DNA of 64,000 nucleotides from an uncultured Clostridia bacterium (GTDB taxonomy: Bacteria > Bacillota > Clostridia > TANB77 > CAG-508): positions 164,968 to 228,967 of the forward strand of contig CAKPGC010000001.1 in assembly GCA_934154445.1 (NCBI GenBank), in the 5' to 3' direction. Of the stretch, positions 53,296 through 60,871 are shown in pieces. The position numbers and the translations under genes are program-made. The notes under the pieces are model-generated. The model ran no database searches, was not told the origin of the DNA, and was given only the letters and a program-made list of their open reading frames with translations. The stretch's first letter is position 1; each line of letters starts with the position of its first letter.

Positions 53296-55377
53296 TTATT
53301 CAGCTTTTTTTCTTGAAGCAACAATAGTTTCAAGTACTGATTTTGGAACTTCTTCATAGTGAGAAGGTTCCATAGAGTATGATCCTCTACCTTGAGTTTT
53401 TGAACGTAAGTCTGTTGCATAACCAAACATTTCTGATAATGGAATAAATGCATGTATTTCTTGCATTCCATCATTTGCATCCATACCTTCCATTCTACCT
53501 CTTCTAGAGTTAACATCTCCAATAACATCTCCCATGTATTCTTCTGGAACTGTTATTTCAACTTTCATAATTGGCTCTAAGATAACTGACTTAGCTTGTT
53601 TACATCCTTCTTTGAATGCCATAGAAGCAGCTATTTTGAAGGCCATTTCTGAAGAGTCAACTTCGTGATATGAACCATCAACTAATGAAACCTTGAAATC
53701 TATAACTGGGTAACCAGCTAAGATACCACTTTCAGCAGCTTCTCTCATACCTTGTTCAATTGGTTTAATATATTCTTTTGGAACAGCTCCTCCAACGATT
53801 TTGCTTTCAAATTCTATTCCTTTACCTGGTTCTAGTGGTTCCATTTCAAACCAAACGTCACCGTATTGTCCTTTACCACCAGATTGACGAATAAATTTAC
53901 CTTGAACTTTTACTTTATTTCTAATTGTTTCTTTGTAAGCAACTTGTGGTTTACCTACATTACATTCAACTTTGAATTCTCTTTTTAATCTATCTACGAT
54001 AATATCTAAGTGTAATTCACCCATACCAGCGATGATTGTTTGACCAGTTTCTTGGTTTGTATAAGCTTTGAATGTTGGATCTTCTTCAGCTAATTTTGCT
54101 AAAGCGATTCCCATTTTTTCTTGAGCTGCTTTATCTTTTGGCTCAATAGCTATATCGATAACTGGTTCAGGGAATTCCATTGATTCTAGGATTATTGGAT
54201 GATCTGGATCACATAAAGTATTTCCAGTTGTTACATCTTTTAAACCTACAGCTGCAGCAATATCACCAGAATATACTTTTTCAATATCCTCTCTGTGATT
54301 TGCATGCATTTGAAGAATTCTTCCTATTCTTTCTTTTTTGTCTTTGCTTGAATTTAGAACTGTTGATCCAGATTCAAGTGTTCCAGAATAAACTCTGAAG
54401 AAACATAATTTTCCAACAAATGGATCAGTAGCAATTTTAAATGCTAATGCTGCGAATGGAGCATCATCTGAAGTTTTAGCTTCTGTTTCTTCTCCGTCTA
54501 ATGTTTCACCTTTAATATGTGGTATATCTAATGGTGATGGCATATAATCAACAATTGCATTTAATAATTCTTGTACACCTTTGTTTTTGTATGAAGAACC
54601 ACATGTAACTGGAACTATTTTGTTTGCTATTGTACCAGCTCTTAAACCTTTTTTGATTTCTTCTTCTGTTAGTTCTTCACCTTCTAAATATTTCATCATT
54701 AATTCTTCGTCTTGATCAGCAACTGCTTCTATCATAGTAGCTCTGAATTCTTCTGCTTGTGCTTGCATATCTTCAGGTATATCTGTTTCTTCAATTACTT
54801 GTCCTAAATCATCTTTATGGATGAATGCTCTCATTTTAATTAAATCAACAATACCTTTGAAGTTATCTTCAGCACCTATTGGTAATTGAATTGGAACTGC
54901 ATTTGCTTTTAATCTATTTTTTAATTGTTCAACGCAAAGCATAAAGTTAGCTCCAGTAATATCCATTTTGTTTACATATACCATTCTTGGTACATTGTAT
55001 TTATCAGCTTGTCTCCAAACTGTTTCTGTTTGTGGTTGAACTCCACCTTTTGCTGCTAAAACTGTTACAGCACCATCAAGAACTTTTAAAGATCTTTGAA
55101 CTTCTACTGTAAAGTCAACGTGACCTGGAGTATCAATAATATTAATTCTATTATTTTTCCAGAAACATGTTGTACAAGCAGATGTAATTGTTATACCTCT
55201 TTCTTGTTCTTGTGCCATCCAGTCCATTGTTGCAGCACCTTCATGAACTTCACCTATTTTATGAGTTTTACCTGTATAGAATAATATTCTCTCTGTTGTT
55301 GTTGTTTTACCAGCATCAATGTGAGCCATTATTCCTATATTTCTTGTTCTCTCTAATGGGTATGCTCTTCCTGCCAT
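53296..55377 (-). CDS. fusA: Elongation factor G
   Basis: EF-G drives translocation. The 693-residue protein has AHIDAGKTTTTERILF near residue 17, DTPGHVDFTVEV near 81, NKMDITGANF near 135, and complete domains II-V including GGKGQYGDVWFE. It lies between rpsG and tuf in the str order. GAGGGGGAAATATAG precedes the ATG. Confidence 0.98.
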   Translation of the reverse strand: MAGRAYPLERTRNIGIMAHIDAGKTTTTERILFYTGKTHKIGEVHEGAATMDWMAQEQERGITITSACTTCFWKNNRINIIDTPGHVDFTVEVQRSLKVLDGAVTVLAAKGGVQPQTETVWRQADKYNVPRMVYVNKMDITGANFMLCVEQLKNRLKANAVPIQLPIGAEDNFKGIVDLIKMRAFIHKDDLGQVIEETDIPEDMQAQAEEFRATMIEAVADQDEELMMKYLEGEELTEEEIKKGLRAGTIANKIVPVTCGSSYKNKGVQELLNAIVDYMPSPLDIPHIKGETLDGEETEAKTSDDAPFAALAFKIATDPFVGKLCFFRVYSGTLESGSTVLNSSKDKKERIGRILQMHANHREDIEKVYSGDIAAAVGLKDVTTGNTLCDPDHPIILESMEFPEPVIDIAIEPKDKAAQEKMGIALAKLAEEDPTFKAYTNQETGQTIIAGMGELHLDIIVDRLKREFKVECNVGKPQVAYKETIRNKVKVQGKFIRQSGGKGQYGDVWFEMEPLEPGKGIEFESKIVGGAVPKEYIKPIEQGMREAAESGILAGYPVIDFKVSLVDGSYHEVDSSEMAFKIAASMAFKEGCKQAKSVILEPIMKVEITVPEEYMGDVIGDVNSRRGRMEGMDANDGMQEIHAFIPLSEMFGYATDLRSKTQGRGSYSMEPSHYEEVPKSVLETIVASRKKAE

Positions 55378-55535
55378 CTATATTTCCCCCTCTCGATTTT
55401 TCTTTTTTCATTAATACTTTTAAATTCTTGTTAAAAGTTGTTCATTTTTAAGATTAATCACAAGCCGTAGCCGTACGCAGGTACGCAAAGTTTGAAATTA
55501 ATATTACAAATGTGCAGATGTTTTCAACAAAAATT
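55378..55535. other. rpsG-fusA spacer with a small GC-rich hairpin
   Basis: CGTAC-GCAG-GTACG near 55470-55483 is unusually GC-rich for this DNA, with a direct repeat GTACGCAGGTACGC. It may be an RNA processing or control hairpin within the str operon. Confidence 0.4.
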
Positions 55536-56006
55536 TTACCATTTATAATGAGCAAAAGCCTTATTAGCTTCAGCCATTCTATGTGTGTCTTCTTTCTTCT
55601 TAAATGCTCCACCGTTTCCAGCTACGGCATCCATTATTTCACCAGCTAATTTTTCAGCCATTGTTTTTTCATGTCTGTTTCTTGCATAAGAAACTAACCA
55701 TCTTAAACCTAAAGTTTGTCTTCTTTCTGGTCTAATTTCTAATGGAACTTGATATGTAGCTCCACCAACTCTTCTAGCTTTAACTTCTAGAACTGGCATT
55801 ACATTTTCTAAAGCTGCTTCAAAAACTTCTAAAGGATTTTTTCCTTCTTTTTCTTTTATGATATCAAATGCATCATATACTATTTTTTGAGCAACTGATT
55901 TTTTACCATCTAACATTATATTGTTTACTAATTTTGTAACAACTTTACTATTGTATATTGGATCTGGTAAAACATCTCTTTTTGCTATAATTCCTCTTCT
56001 TGGCAC
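55536..56006 (-). CDS. rpsG: 30S ribosomal protein S7
   Basis: S7 organises the 3' major domain of 16S rRNA. The 156-residue protein has PRRGIIAKRDVLPDPIYNSK at the start, RVGGATYQVP near residue 79, and RRQTLGLRWLV. It has the usual length. GGAGGGAAGAAT precedes the ATG. It is second in the operon after rpsL. Confidence 0.98.
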   Translation of the reverse strand: MPRRGIIAKRDVLPDPIYNSKVVTKLVNNIMLDGKKSVAQKIVYDAFDIIKEKEGKNPLEVFEAALENVMPVLEVKARRVGGATYQVPLEIRPERRQTLGLRWLVSYARNRHEKTMAEKLAGEIMDAVAGNGGAFKKKEDTHRMAEANKAFAHYKW

Positions 56007-56228
56007 TATTCTTCCCTCCTTAAATTTTATTAGATATTATTAAATATCTTCGGTACTCTGATAGGTTTATCCTATCCGTATAGTGCATTATAATCTATTT
56101 CTAAATTTAAGTACCTTTTTACGTTTATAAATTTATAAACAAGTTCATTCTAAACAAAACATTTAGAAAAATTTAGTAAGTATTACAAGCACTAATTTTT
56201 AAATTTTCATATTGCTAATCGGTCCATT

Positions 56229-56642
56229 TTATTTCTTTGGACGTTTAGCTCCATACTTAGAACGAGCTTGCATTCTATCTTTAACACCTGCTGTATCTAA
56301 TGTTCCTCTGATGATATGGTATCTAACACCTGGAAGGTCTTTTACCCTACCACCTCTTATTAATACAACACTGTGTTCTTGTAAGTTATGTCCTATACCT
56401 GGGATATAAGATGTAACTTCATAACCATTTGAAAGTCTTACTCTGGCAACTTTTCTTAAAGCAGAGTTTGGTTTTTTAGGTGTAACTGTTTTAACAACTG
56501 TACATACACCTCTTTTTTGTGGAGCTCTATTATTTGTTAATTTTTTGTTTTTTGAGTTCCATCCATGTTGAAGAGCTGGTGCTGTTGATTTTGTTACTCC
56601 AGTTTGTCTTCCTTTTCTTACTAATTGATTAATTGTTGGCAC
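56229..56642 (-). CDS. rpsL: 30S ribosomal protein S12
   Basis: S12 lies at the decoding centre and affects fidelity. The 137-residue protein has the conserved KTVTPKKPNSALRKVARVRL block, in which the first Lys is the classic streptomycin site, and HNLQEHSVVLIRGGRVKDLPG. AGGAGGTGAAATTTAAGTG precedes the start. It heads the str operon. No unusual fidelity-altering change was evident by eye. Confidence 0.98.
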   Translation of the reverse strand: MPTINQLVRKGRQTGVTKSTAPALQHGWNSKNKKLTNNRAPQKRGVCTVVKTVTPKKPNSALRKVARVRLSNGYEVTSYIPGIGHNLQEHSVVLIRGGRVKDLPGVRYHIIRGTLDTAGVKDRMQARSKYGAKRPKK

Positions 56643-56718
56643 TTAAATTTCACCTCCTATAAATTAAATATTCTATTACGGAACTGCATAATTCATGCAA
56701 TTTACAATAACATTTAAT

Positions 56719-56747
56719 ATTTTATCATCTTTATATCTATAAGTCAA
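56719..56747 (-). promoter_or_regulatory. Promoter of the str operon
   Basis: On the minus strand TTGACT (56742-56747) and TAAAAT (56719-56724) are 17 bases apart. A leader of about 70 bases leads to rpsL. Confidence 0.75.
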
Positions 56748-56748
56748 G

Positions 56749-56775
56749 AAAAACTTGGAATTTTTCCAAGTTTTT
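56749..56775 (-). terminator. Terminator of the first coiled-coil gene
   Basis: AAAAACTTGG and CCAAGTTTTT arms with a 7-base loop lie after the stop at 56784 and just upstream of the str promoter. Confidence 0.88.
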
Positions 56776-56783
56776 CAAACTAA

Positions 56784-57638
56784 TTATCTCATTTCTTCAT
56801 ACTTTCCTTTGTATTTTTCAGCTTCTCTTTTTCTTGCTTCTTCTTTTCTTTCTTGTAATTTTATTTGGGCAACTTTTTTATCAGCCTGTTCATATCCTTC
56901 ACTTGCAACCCATCTTATATAATTTTTGAATTTTACATTTGGATTTTCTTTTTGGTCGGCTTTTACTTCTTCTTTTGGTTCTTCTTTTATTTCTTCAACT
57001 ACTAATTCTTCTATTTCTTCTAGTCTTTTATTGTGTCTTTTCTTTTTTCTGATATTTTCAAATTTATTTTTTAGCCATTTAGATATACTAAAATGTCTTC
57101 TTTCTTTAGGTTGCTCTTCAAGTTCTATATATTCTACATTTTCATTTTGAGATTCCTTATAAAGTTTATCCAAATTTATTTTTTCTTCTTTTCTTTTTTC
57201 TTCCTTCTCTATTTTTATGGGTAATTTAAATTTTCCTTCATACCTCTCTATTGCTAAATCAATCTCATTCCAATCTTTTCCATATTCTAAATTTGAAATA
57301 ACTATATTGCACTTACTAATTTTAGAACTGATATTAAACTTTGAATTTTTTAAATTCTCTATAGTTTTTTTCATCAAGTTATCCTCATCAGATTTGTTTT
57401 TTGATAGTTCTAATTGCATTTCTTGTAGTTTACTATCTATATTCTTTAATTCTTCTTGCAATTTTTGTTTATATTTTTCTACTTTTATAGATTGAATTGC
57501 TATTTCCCTAATGTCTTTTCCTGAATCTCTTAATGCTCTAAGTTGTTGTAATTCTTTTAGTTCCTCTTTTGTTAGTTTATTTCCTTTATTTTCTAAAGCT
57601 TCTATTGCGTTTAGTAATCTTATTCTATCTTCGTTCAT
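56784..57638 (-). CDS. Coiled-coil protein, paralogue 1
   Basis: A 284-residue, very highly charged helical protein, with no signal peptide or membrane segment. The segment ISSKISKCNIVISNLEYG (about 115-135) matches ISSQISKCNMIVNNLIQG in the neighbouring 409-residue protein, and both end with a similar NxKxYIRxVAxxGxEQ-like tail rich in Lys and Glu. So the two genes arose by duplication. Function unknown. AGGAGGGTTCTT precedes the ATG. Confidence 0.75.
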   Translation of the reverse strand: MNEDRIRLLNAIEALENKGNKLTKEELKELQQLRALRDSGKDIREIAIQSIKVEKYKQKLQEELKNIDSKLQEMQLELSKNKSDEDNLMKKTIENLKNSKFNISSKISKCNIVISNLEYGKDWNEIDLAIERYEGKFKLPIKIEKEEKRKEEKINLDKLYKESQNENVEYIELEEQPKERRHFSISKWLKNKFENIRKKKRHNKRLEEIEELVVEEIKEEPKEEVKADQKENPNVKFKNYIRWVASEGYEQADKKVAQIKLQERKEEARKREAEKYKGKYEEMR

Positions 57639-57762
57639 AAGAACCCTCCTAACTTCAAACTATTTTTATTATAACACATTTTTTTAATTTTTTCAAATTT
57701 AACCATATTTTTAATAATTTTACACAATATAGCAACTGTTATTTTTTAATATTTATACATCA

Positions 57763-57792
57763 AAAGAACTTGGAATTTCTTCCAAGTTCTTT
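57763..57792 (-). terminator. Terminator of the second coiled-coil gene
   Basis: AAAGAACTTGGA and TCCAAGTTCTTT arms with a 6-base loop. The sequence is close to the terminator of the paralogue at 56749, so it was copied with the gene. Confidence 0.85.
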
Positions 57793-57798
57793 GTATTG

Positions 57799-59028
57799 TT
57801 ATCTTTCATCACCATCATAAGATCTATCAGCATAATCTTTTCCGAATTTTTCTGTTTCTCTTTTATATGCTATTTCTTTGTTTTCCTTAAATTTTTCTTT
57901 AGCATCTTGTTTTGCTTTTTCATTTTTTTCTTGTTCCATTTGTTTTAAACCTTTTTCAGCAACTTCTCTTATATATGCTTTAAAATCATTATTAGGTTTT
58001 TCTTCTTTCTTGTCCTCAACGTCTTTATTTTCTTTAATAGGGCTTTCTACAACTGTTGATTCTTCATTAATTTTCTCTTCATTTTTATCTTCTTTTGTTT
58101 CTTCAACAACTTCAATTTCTTCTAATTCTTCTTTTTTTCTCATTGAATTTATAATACTATGTTTAACTTTTTTTGCCATCTTTTTAAAGAATTCTTTTAC
58201 CTTAGCTAATCTTGGATGTTTATCTTCAAAAATAGTATCTAATTGAATTTCCTCAACATCATGATCTTCAAATATTGCTCCATCTTCTACTTTTTCTTCT
58301 TTTTCTTCTTTATCTTGATCTTTCACTTCACTATTTTTTACAGTTTCAGGCTCATTAACTTTTGCTTCTCCTTTTATTGGTTCAGCTTTTTGAGATATAG
58401 GTTCTTTTGATGTGAATCTTCTATCTTTCCAATTGTCAAGTTTCATCTCAACATAATCCCAACTTTTTCCTTGAATCAAATTATTTACAATCATGTTACA
58501 TTTGCTGATTTGAGAGCTTATTTCTATTTTTCTATTTTCTAATTCAGAAATATCTTCAATAGAATGTTCTTTACTAGATTCTGCAGAAGCCATTTTCTTT
58601 TGATTAATAGAAAATTCATTGTTGTTTTTTGCTAATTCTAAATCTATTTTTCCAACTCTTGCTTCTAATTCTGCTCTTTCTTCATCTTTTAAATCTTTTT
58701 TACTCAATGTTTCTAGTATTGTTTGTTTTTCAGTTTGAAGAGCTTGCATTTGTATATTTAATTCATTAATTCTATCTTCAAGCTTTGGTATACTTTTTAT
58801 TTTTGCGATTTCAGCATCGATATTTGTTTTTTCTTTTTCAAGTTTTGCTTTAAATTCAAGTATATTATCTATCTTTGAAACATTGTTTTTTATATTAGTA
58901 TACATCTCCATTTTTTTAAATTCTTCTTTTGATGCAGATCTTTCGTCAATTTTTGTTTGTAAATCTTTTAAAATTGTATCTAAATTTCCTTTTTTAATGT
59001 TTGAATATATTTCATTAAAATTTTTCAT
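57799..59028 (-). CDS. Coiled-coil protein, paralogue 2
   Basis: A 409-residue charged helical protein beginning MKNFNEIYSNIKKGNLDTIL. It has a long coiled coil (about 40-180), the shared ISSQISKCNMIVNNLIQG motif near 185, an acidic linker, a basic patch (FFKKMAKKVKHSIINSM), and a Lys/Glu-rich tail ending GKDYADRSYDGDER. It looks like a structural or scaffold protein. No domain is recognised. GGGAGGAAAATT precedes the ATG. Confidence 0.75.
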   Translation of the reverse strand: MKNFNEIYSNIKKGNLDTILKDLQTKIDERSASKEEFKKMEMYTNIKNNVSKIDNILEFKAKLEKEKTNIDAEIAKIKSIPKLEDRINELNIQMQALQTEKQTILETLSKKDLKDEERAELEARVGKIDLELAKNNNEFSINQKKMASAESSKEHSIEDISELENRKIEISSQISKCNMIVNNLIQGKSWDYVEMKLDNWKDRRFTSKEPISQKAEPIKGEAKVNEPETVKNSEVKDQDKEEKEEKVEDGAIFEDHDVEEIQLDTIFEDKHPRLAKVKEFFKKMAKKVKHSIINSMRKKEELEEIEVVEETKEDKNEEKINEESTVVESPIKENKDVEDKKEEKPNNDFKAYIREVAEKGLKQMEQEKNEKAKQDAKEKFKENKEIAYKRETEKFGKDYADRSYDGDER

Positions 59029-59105
59029 AATTTTCCTCCCTTTACAATTCTCACTTCACTCTTTTTGTATTATAACATATTTTTACAATTTTTTCAAGTT
59101 TATTT

Positions 59106-60479
59106 TTATAAGTTTTCTAAACTTCTTTCAGCCATTTTCATATATCTTTCTTTTTTATCTTTAATTTTCTTTCCATCAAGTTCCGGTAAAATGCCAAAAT
59201 TCGCATTCATCGGTTGAAATCTGTCATTCTCGGTTGAAATATATTTTGCCAAAGCTCCTATTACAGTATATTCTGAAAAATATTTTTTAACTCCATTTCC
59301 ATAAATATTCTTGTTAAAATCACTTATAGCATTTAAAGCAGCAACCATTCCTGAGGAAATTGATTCAACATATCCTTCTACTCCTGTTATTTGTCCTGCA
59401 AAATAAATGTTAGTATTTGATTTTAAATTATAAGTTTTGTCTAATAATTTAGTCGAATTAATATATGTATTTCTATGCATAACTCCATATTTAACAAATT
59501 CAGCATTTTCTAGTCCAGGTATCATACTAAATACTCTTTTTTGTTCACCAAATTTTAAATTAGTCTGAAATCCAACCATATTATAAATTGTACCTTCCGA
59601 ATTATCTTGTCTTAATTGTACAATAGCATAAGGTCTTCTTGCAGTTCTCAAGTCATCAAATCCGACTGGTTTTAATGGTCCAAATCTCAATGTTTCTATT
59701 CCTCTTTTTGCCATAACTTCAACTGGCATACAGCCTTCAAAAATCTCTCTTTTTTCAAAATCATGCAATGTCACAACTTCAGCTTCAATCAAAGCCTTCC
59801 AAAAAGTTTCATATTCTTCTTTATTCATTGGGAGATTTATATAGCTTTCTTCTTGATCTTTTTGTCTATTTTTCCAATCATCAACGCTTTCATCTTTTTT
59901 CTTTTCTTGATCATATCTATTGCCATAAAATGCAATATCAAAGTTTATACTGTTTTTATTAATTATTGGAGCAGCCGCATCATAAAAATAAAGTTTATCT
60001 TCTCCTGTGATTTTGCTAATTTCCTTAGCAAACTTTTCAGAAGTTAACGGACCGGTAGCTATAATAACAATTCCATTTTTACTATCGATTTCTTTATCAC
60101 TATCCACATTTTCTACTTCTTTATGTATAATTTCAATCAATGGATTTTTTTCTATTTCTTCTGTGATTCTCTTTGAAAACTTTTCTCTATCTACAGCAAG
60201 AGCTTGGCCAGCAGGCACCTGTGTTTCATCTGCTATTTTGATTAGCAACGAGTCTAGTCTTCTTAATTCTTCTTTTAACAATCCACAAGCATTTGTTAAT
60301 AAATTAGATTTAAATGAATTGCTACAAACTATTTCTGCTAAATTTTCATTTGAATGTGCTTCCGAAAATTTAGTTGGTTTCATCTCATATAATTTAACTT
60401 TTATACCAGCCTTAGCAATTTGATACGCTGCTTCACAACCAGCTAAACCTCCACCTATAATTGTAATATAATCCTTCAT
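59106..60479 (-). CDS. trmFO: Folate/FAD-dependent tRNA m5U54 methyltransferase TrmFO
   Basis: TrmFO makes ribothymidine at position 54 of tRNA, using methylene-tetrahydrofolate and FAD. The 457-residue protein has the FAD motif IIGGGLAGCEAAYQIAK at residue 7, then YEMKPTKFSEAH, NLAEIVCSNSFKSN and the C-terminal ITGVEGYVESISSGM. Length and motifs are normal. It lies next to a small charged protein and the SNF2 gene. Confidence 0.96.
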   Translation of the reverse strand: MKDYITIIGGGLAGCEAAYQIAKAGIKVKLYEMKPTKFSEAHSNENLAEIVCSNSFKSNLLTNACGLLKEELRRLDSLLIKIADETQVPAGQALAVDREKFSKRITEEIEKNPLIEIIHKEVENVDSDKEIDSKNGIVIIATGPLTSEKFAKEISKITGEDKLYFYDAAAPIINKNSINFDIAFYGNRYDQEKKKDESVDDWKNRQKDQEESYINLPMNKEEYETFWKALIEAEVVTLHDFEKREIFEGCMPVEVMAKRGIETLRFGPLKPVGFDDLRTARRPYAIVQLRQDNSEGTIYNMVGFQTNLKFGEQKRVFSMIPGLENAEFVKYGVMHRNTYINSTKLLDKTYNLKSNTNIYFAGQITGVEGYVESISSGMVAALNAISDFNKNIYGNGVKKYFSEYTVIGALAKYISTENDRFQPMNANFGILPELDGKKIKDKKERYMKMAERSLENL

Positions 60480-60492
60480 TTCCTATTACTTT

Positions 60493-60825
60493 CTATTCCC
60501 TTTCTTCATCATTTTCCATCATTTCTTCTTTTTCGTAATCATTCCAGGATTGTGCTTCTATTGATTCAATATGTTCCTGTCTTTTTATTTTATATCTAAT
60601 TTCTGCTAATTGTTTTTCCTTATCAATATAGTCTATTTTGTCATATTCAAAAATGTTGAATTCAAGCTTCCTATATACTTTTATTATTTCTTCTAAAACT
60701 CTAGCTCTTTCCTCATCATTATAAGCCTCGTCTAATAAATTTAATAGTTTTTCTAATTTTGTATTCAAATTTCTTTCTATTTGTTCATCTTTACCTCTTT
60801 CGTATTTTTCCATCCAATTTTCCAT
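60493..60825 (-). CDS. Small charged helical protein, 110 residues
   Basis: A soluble, Glu/Lys-rich, wholly helical protein (begins MENWMEKYERGKDEQIERNL). No family is recognised. It lies 13 bases upstream of trmFO and 46 bases downstream of the SNF2 gene in the same direction, so all three may be co-transcribed. GAGGGGATTGTT precedes the ATG. Confidence 0.7.
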   Translation of the reverse strand: MENWMEKYERGKDEQIERNLNTKLEKLLNLLDEAYNDEERARVLEEIIKVYRKLEFNIFEYDKIDYIDKEKQLAEIRYKIKRQEHIESIEAQSWNDYEKEEMMENDEERE

Positions 60826-60871
60826 AACAATCCCCTCTCAATATTGGCAGTTCTAAGCCAATTTTATTAAT

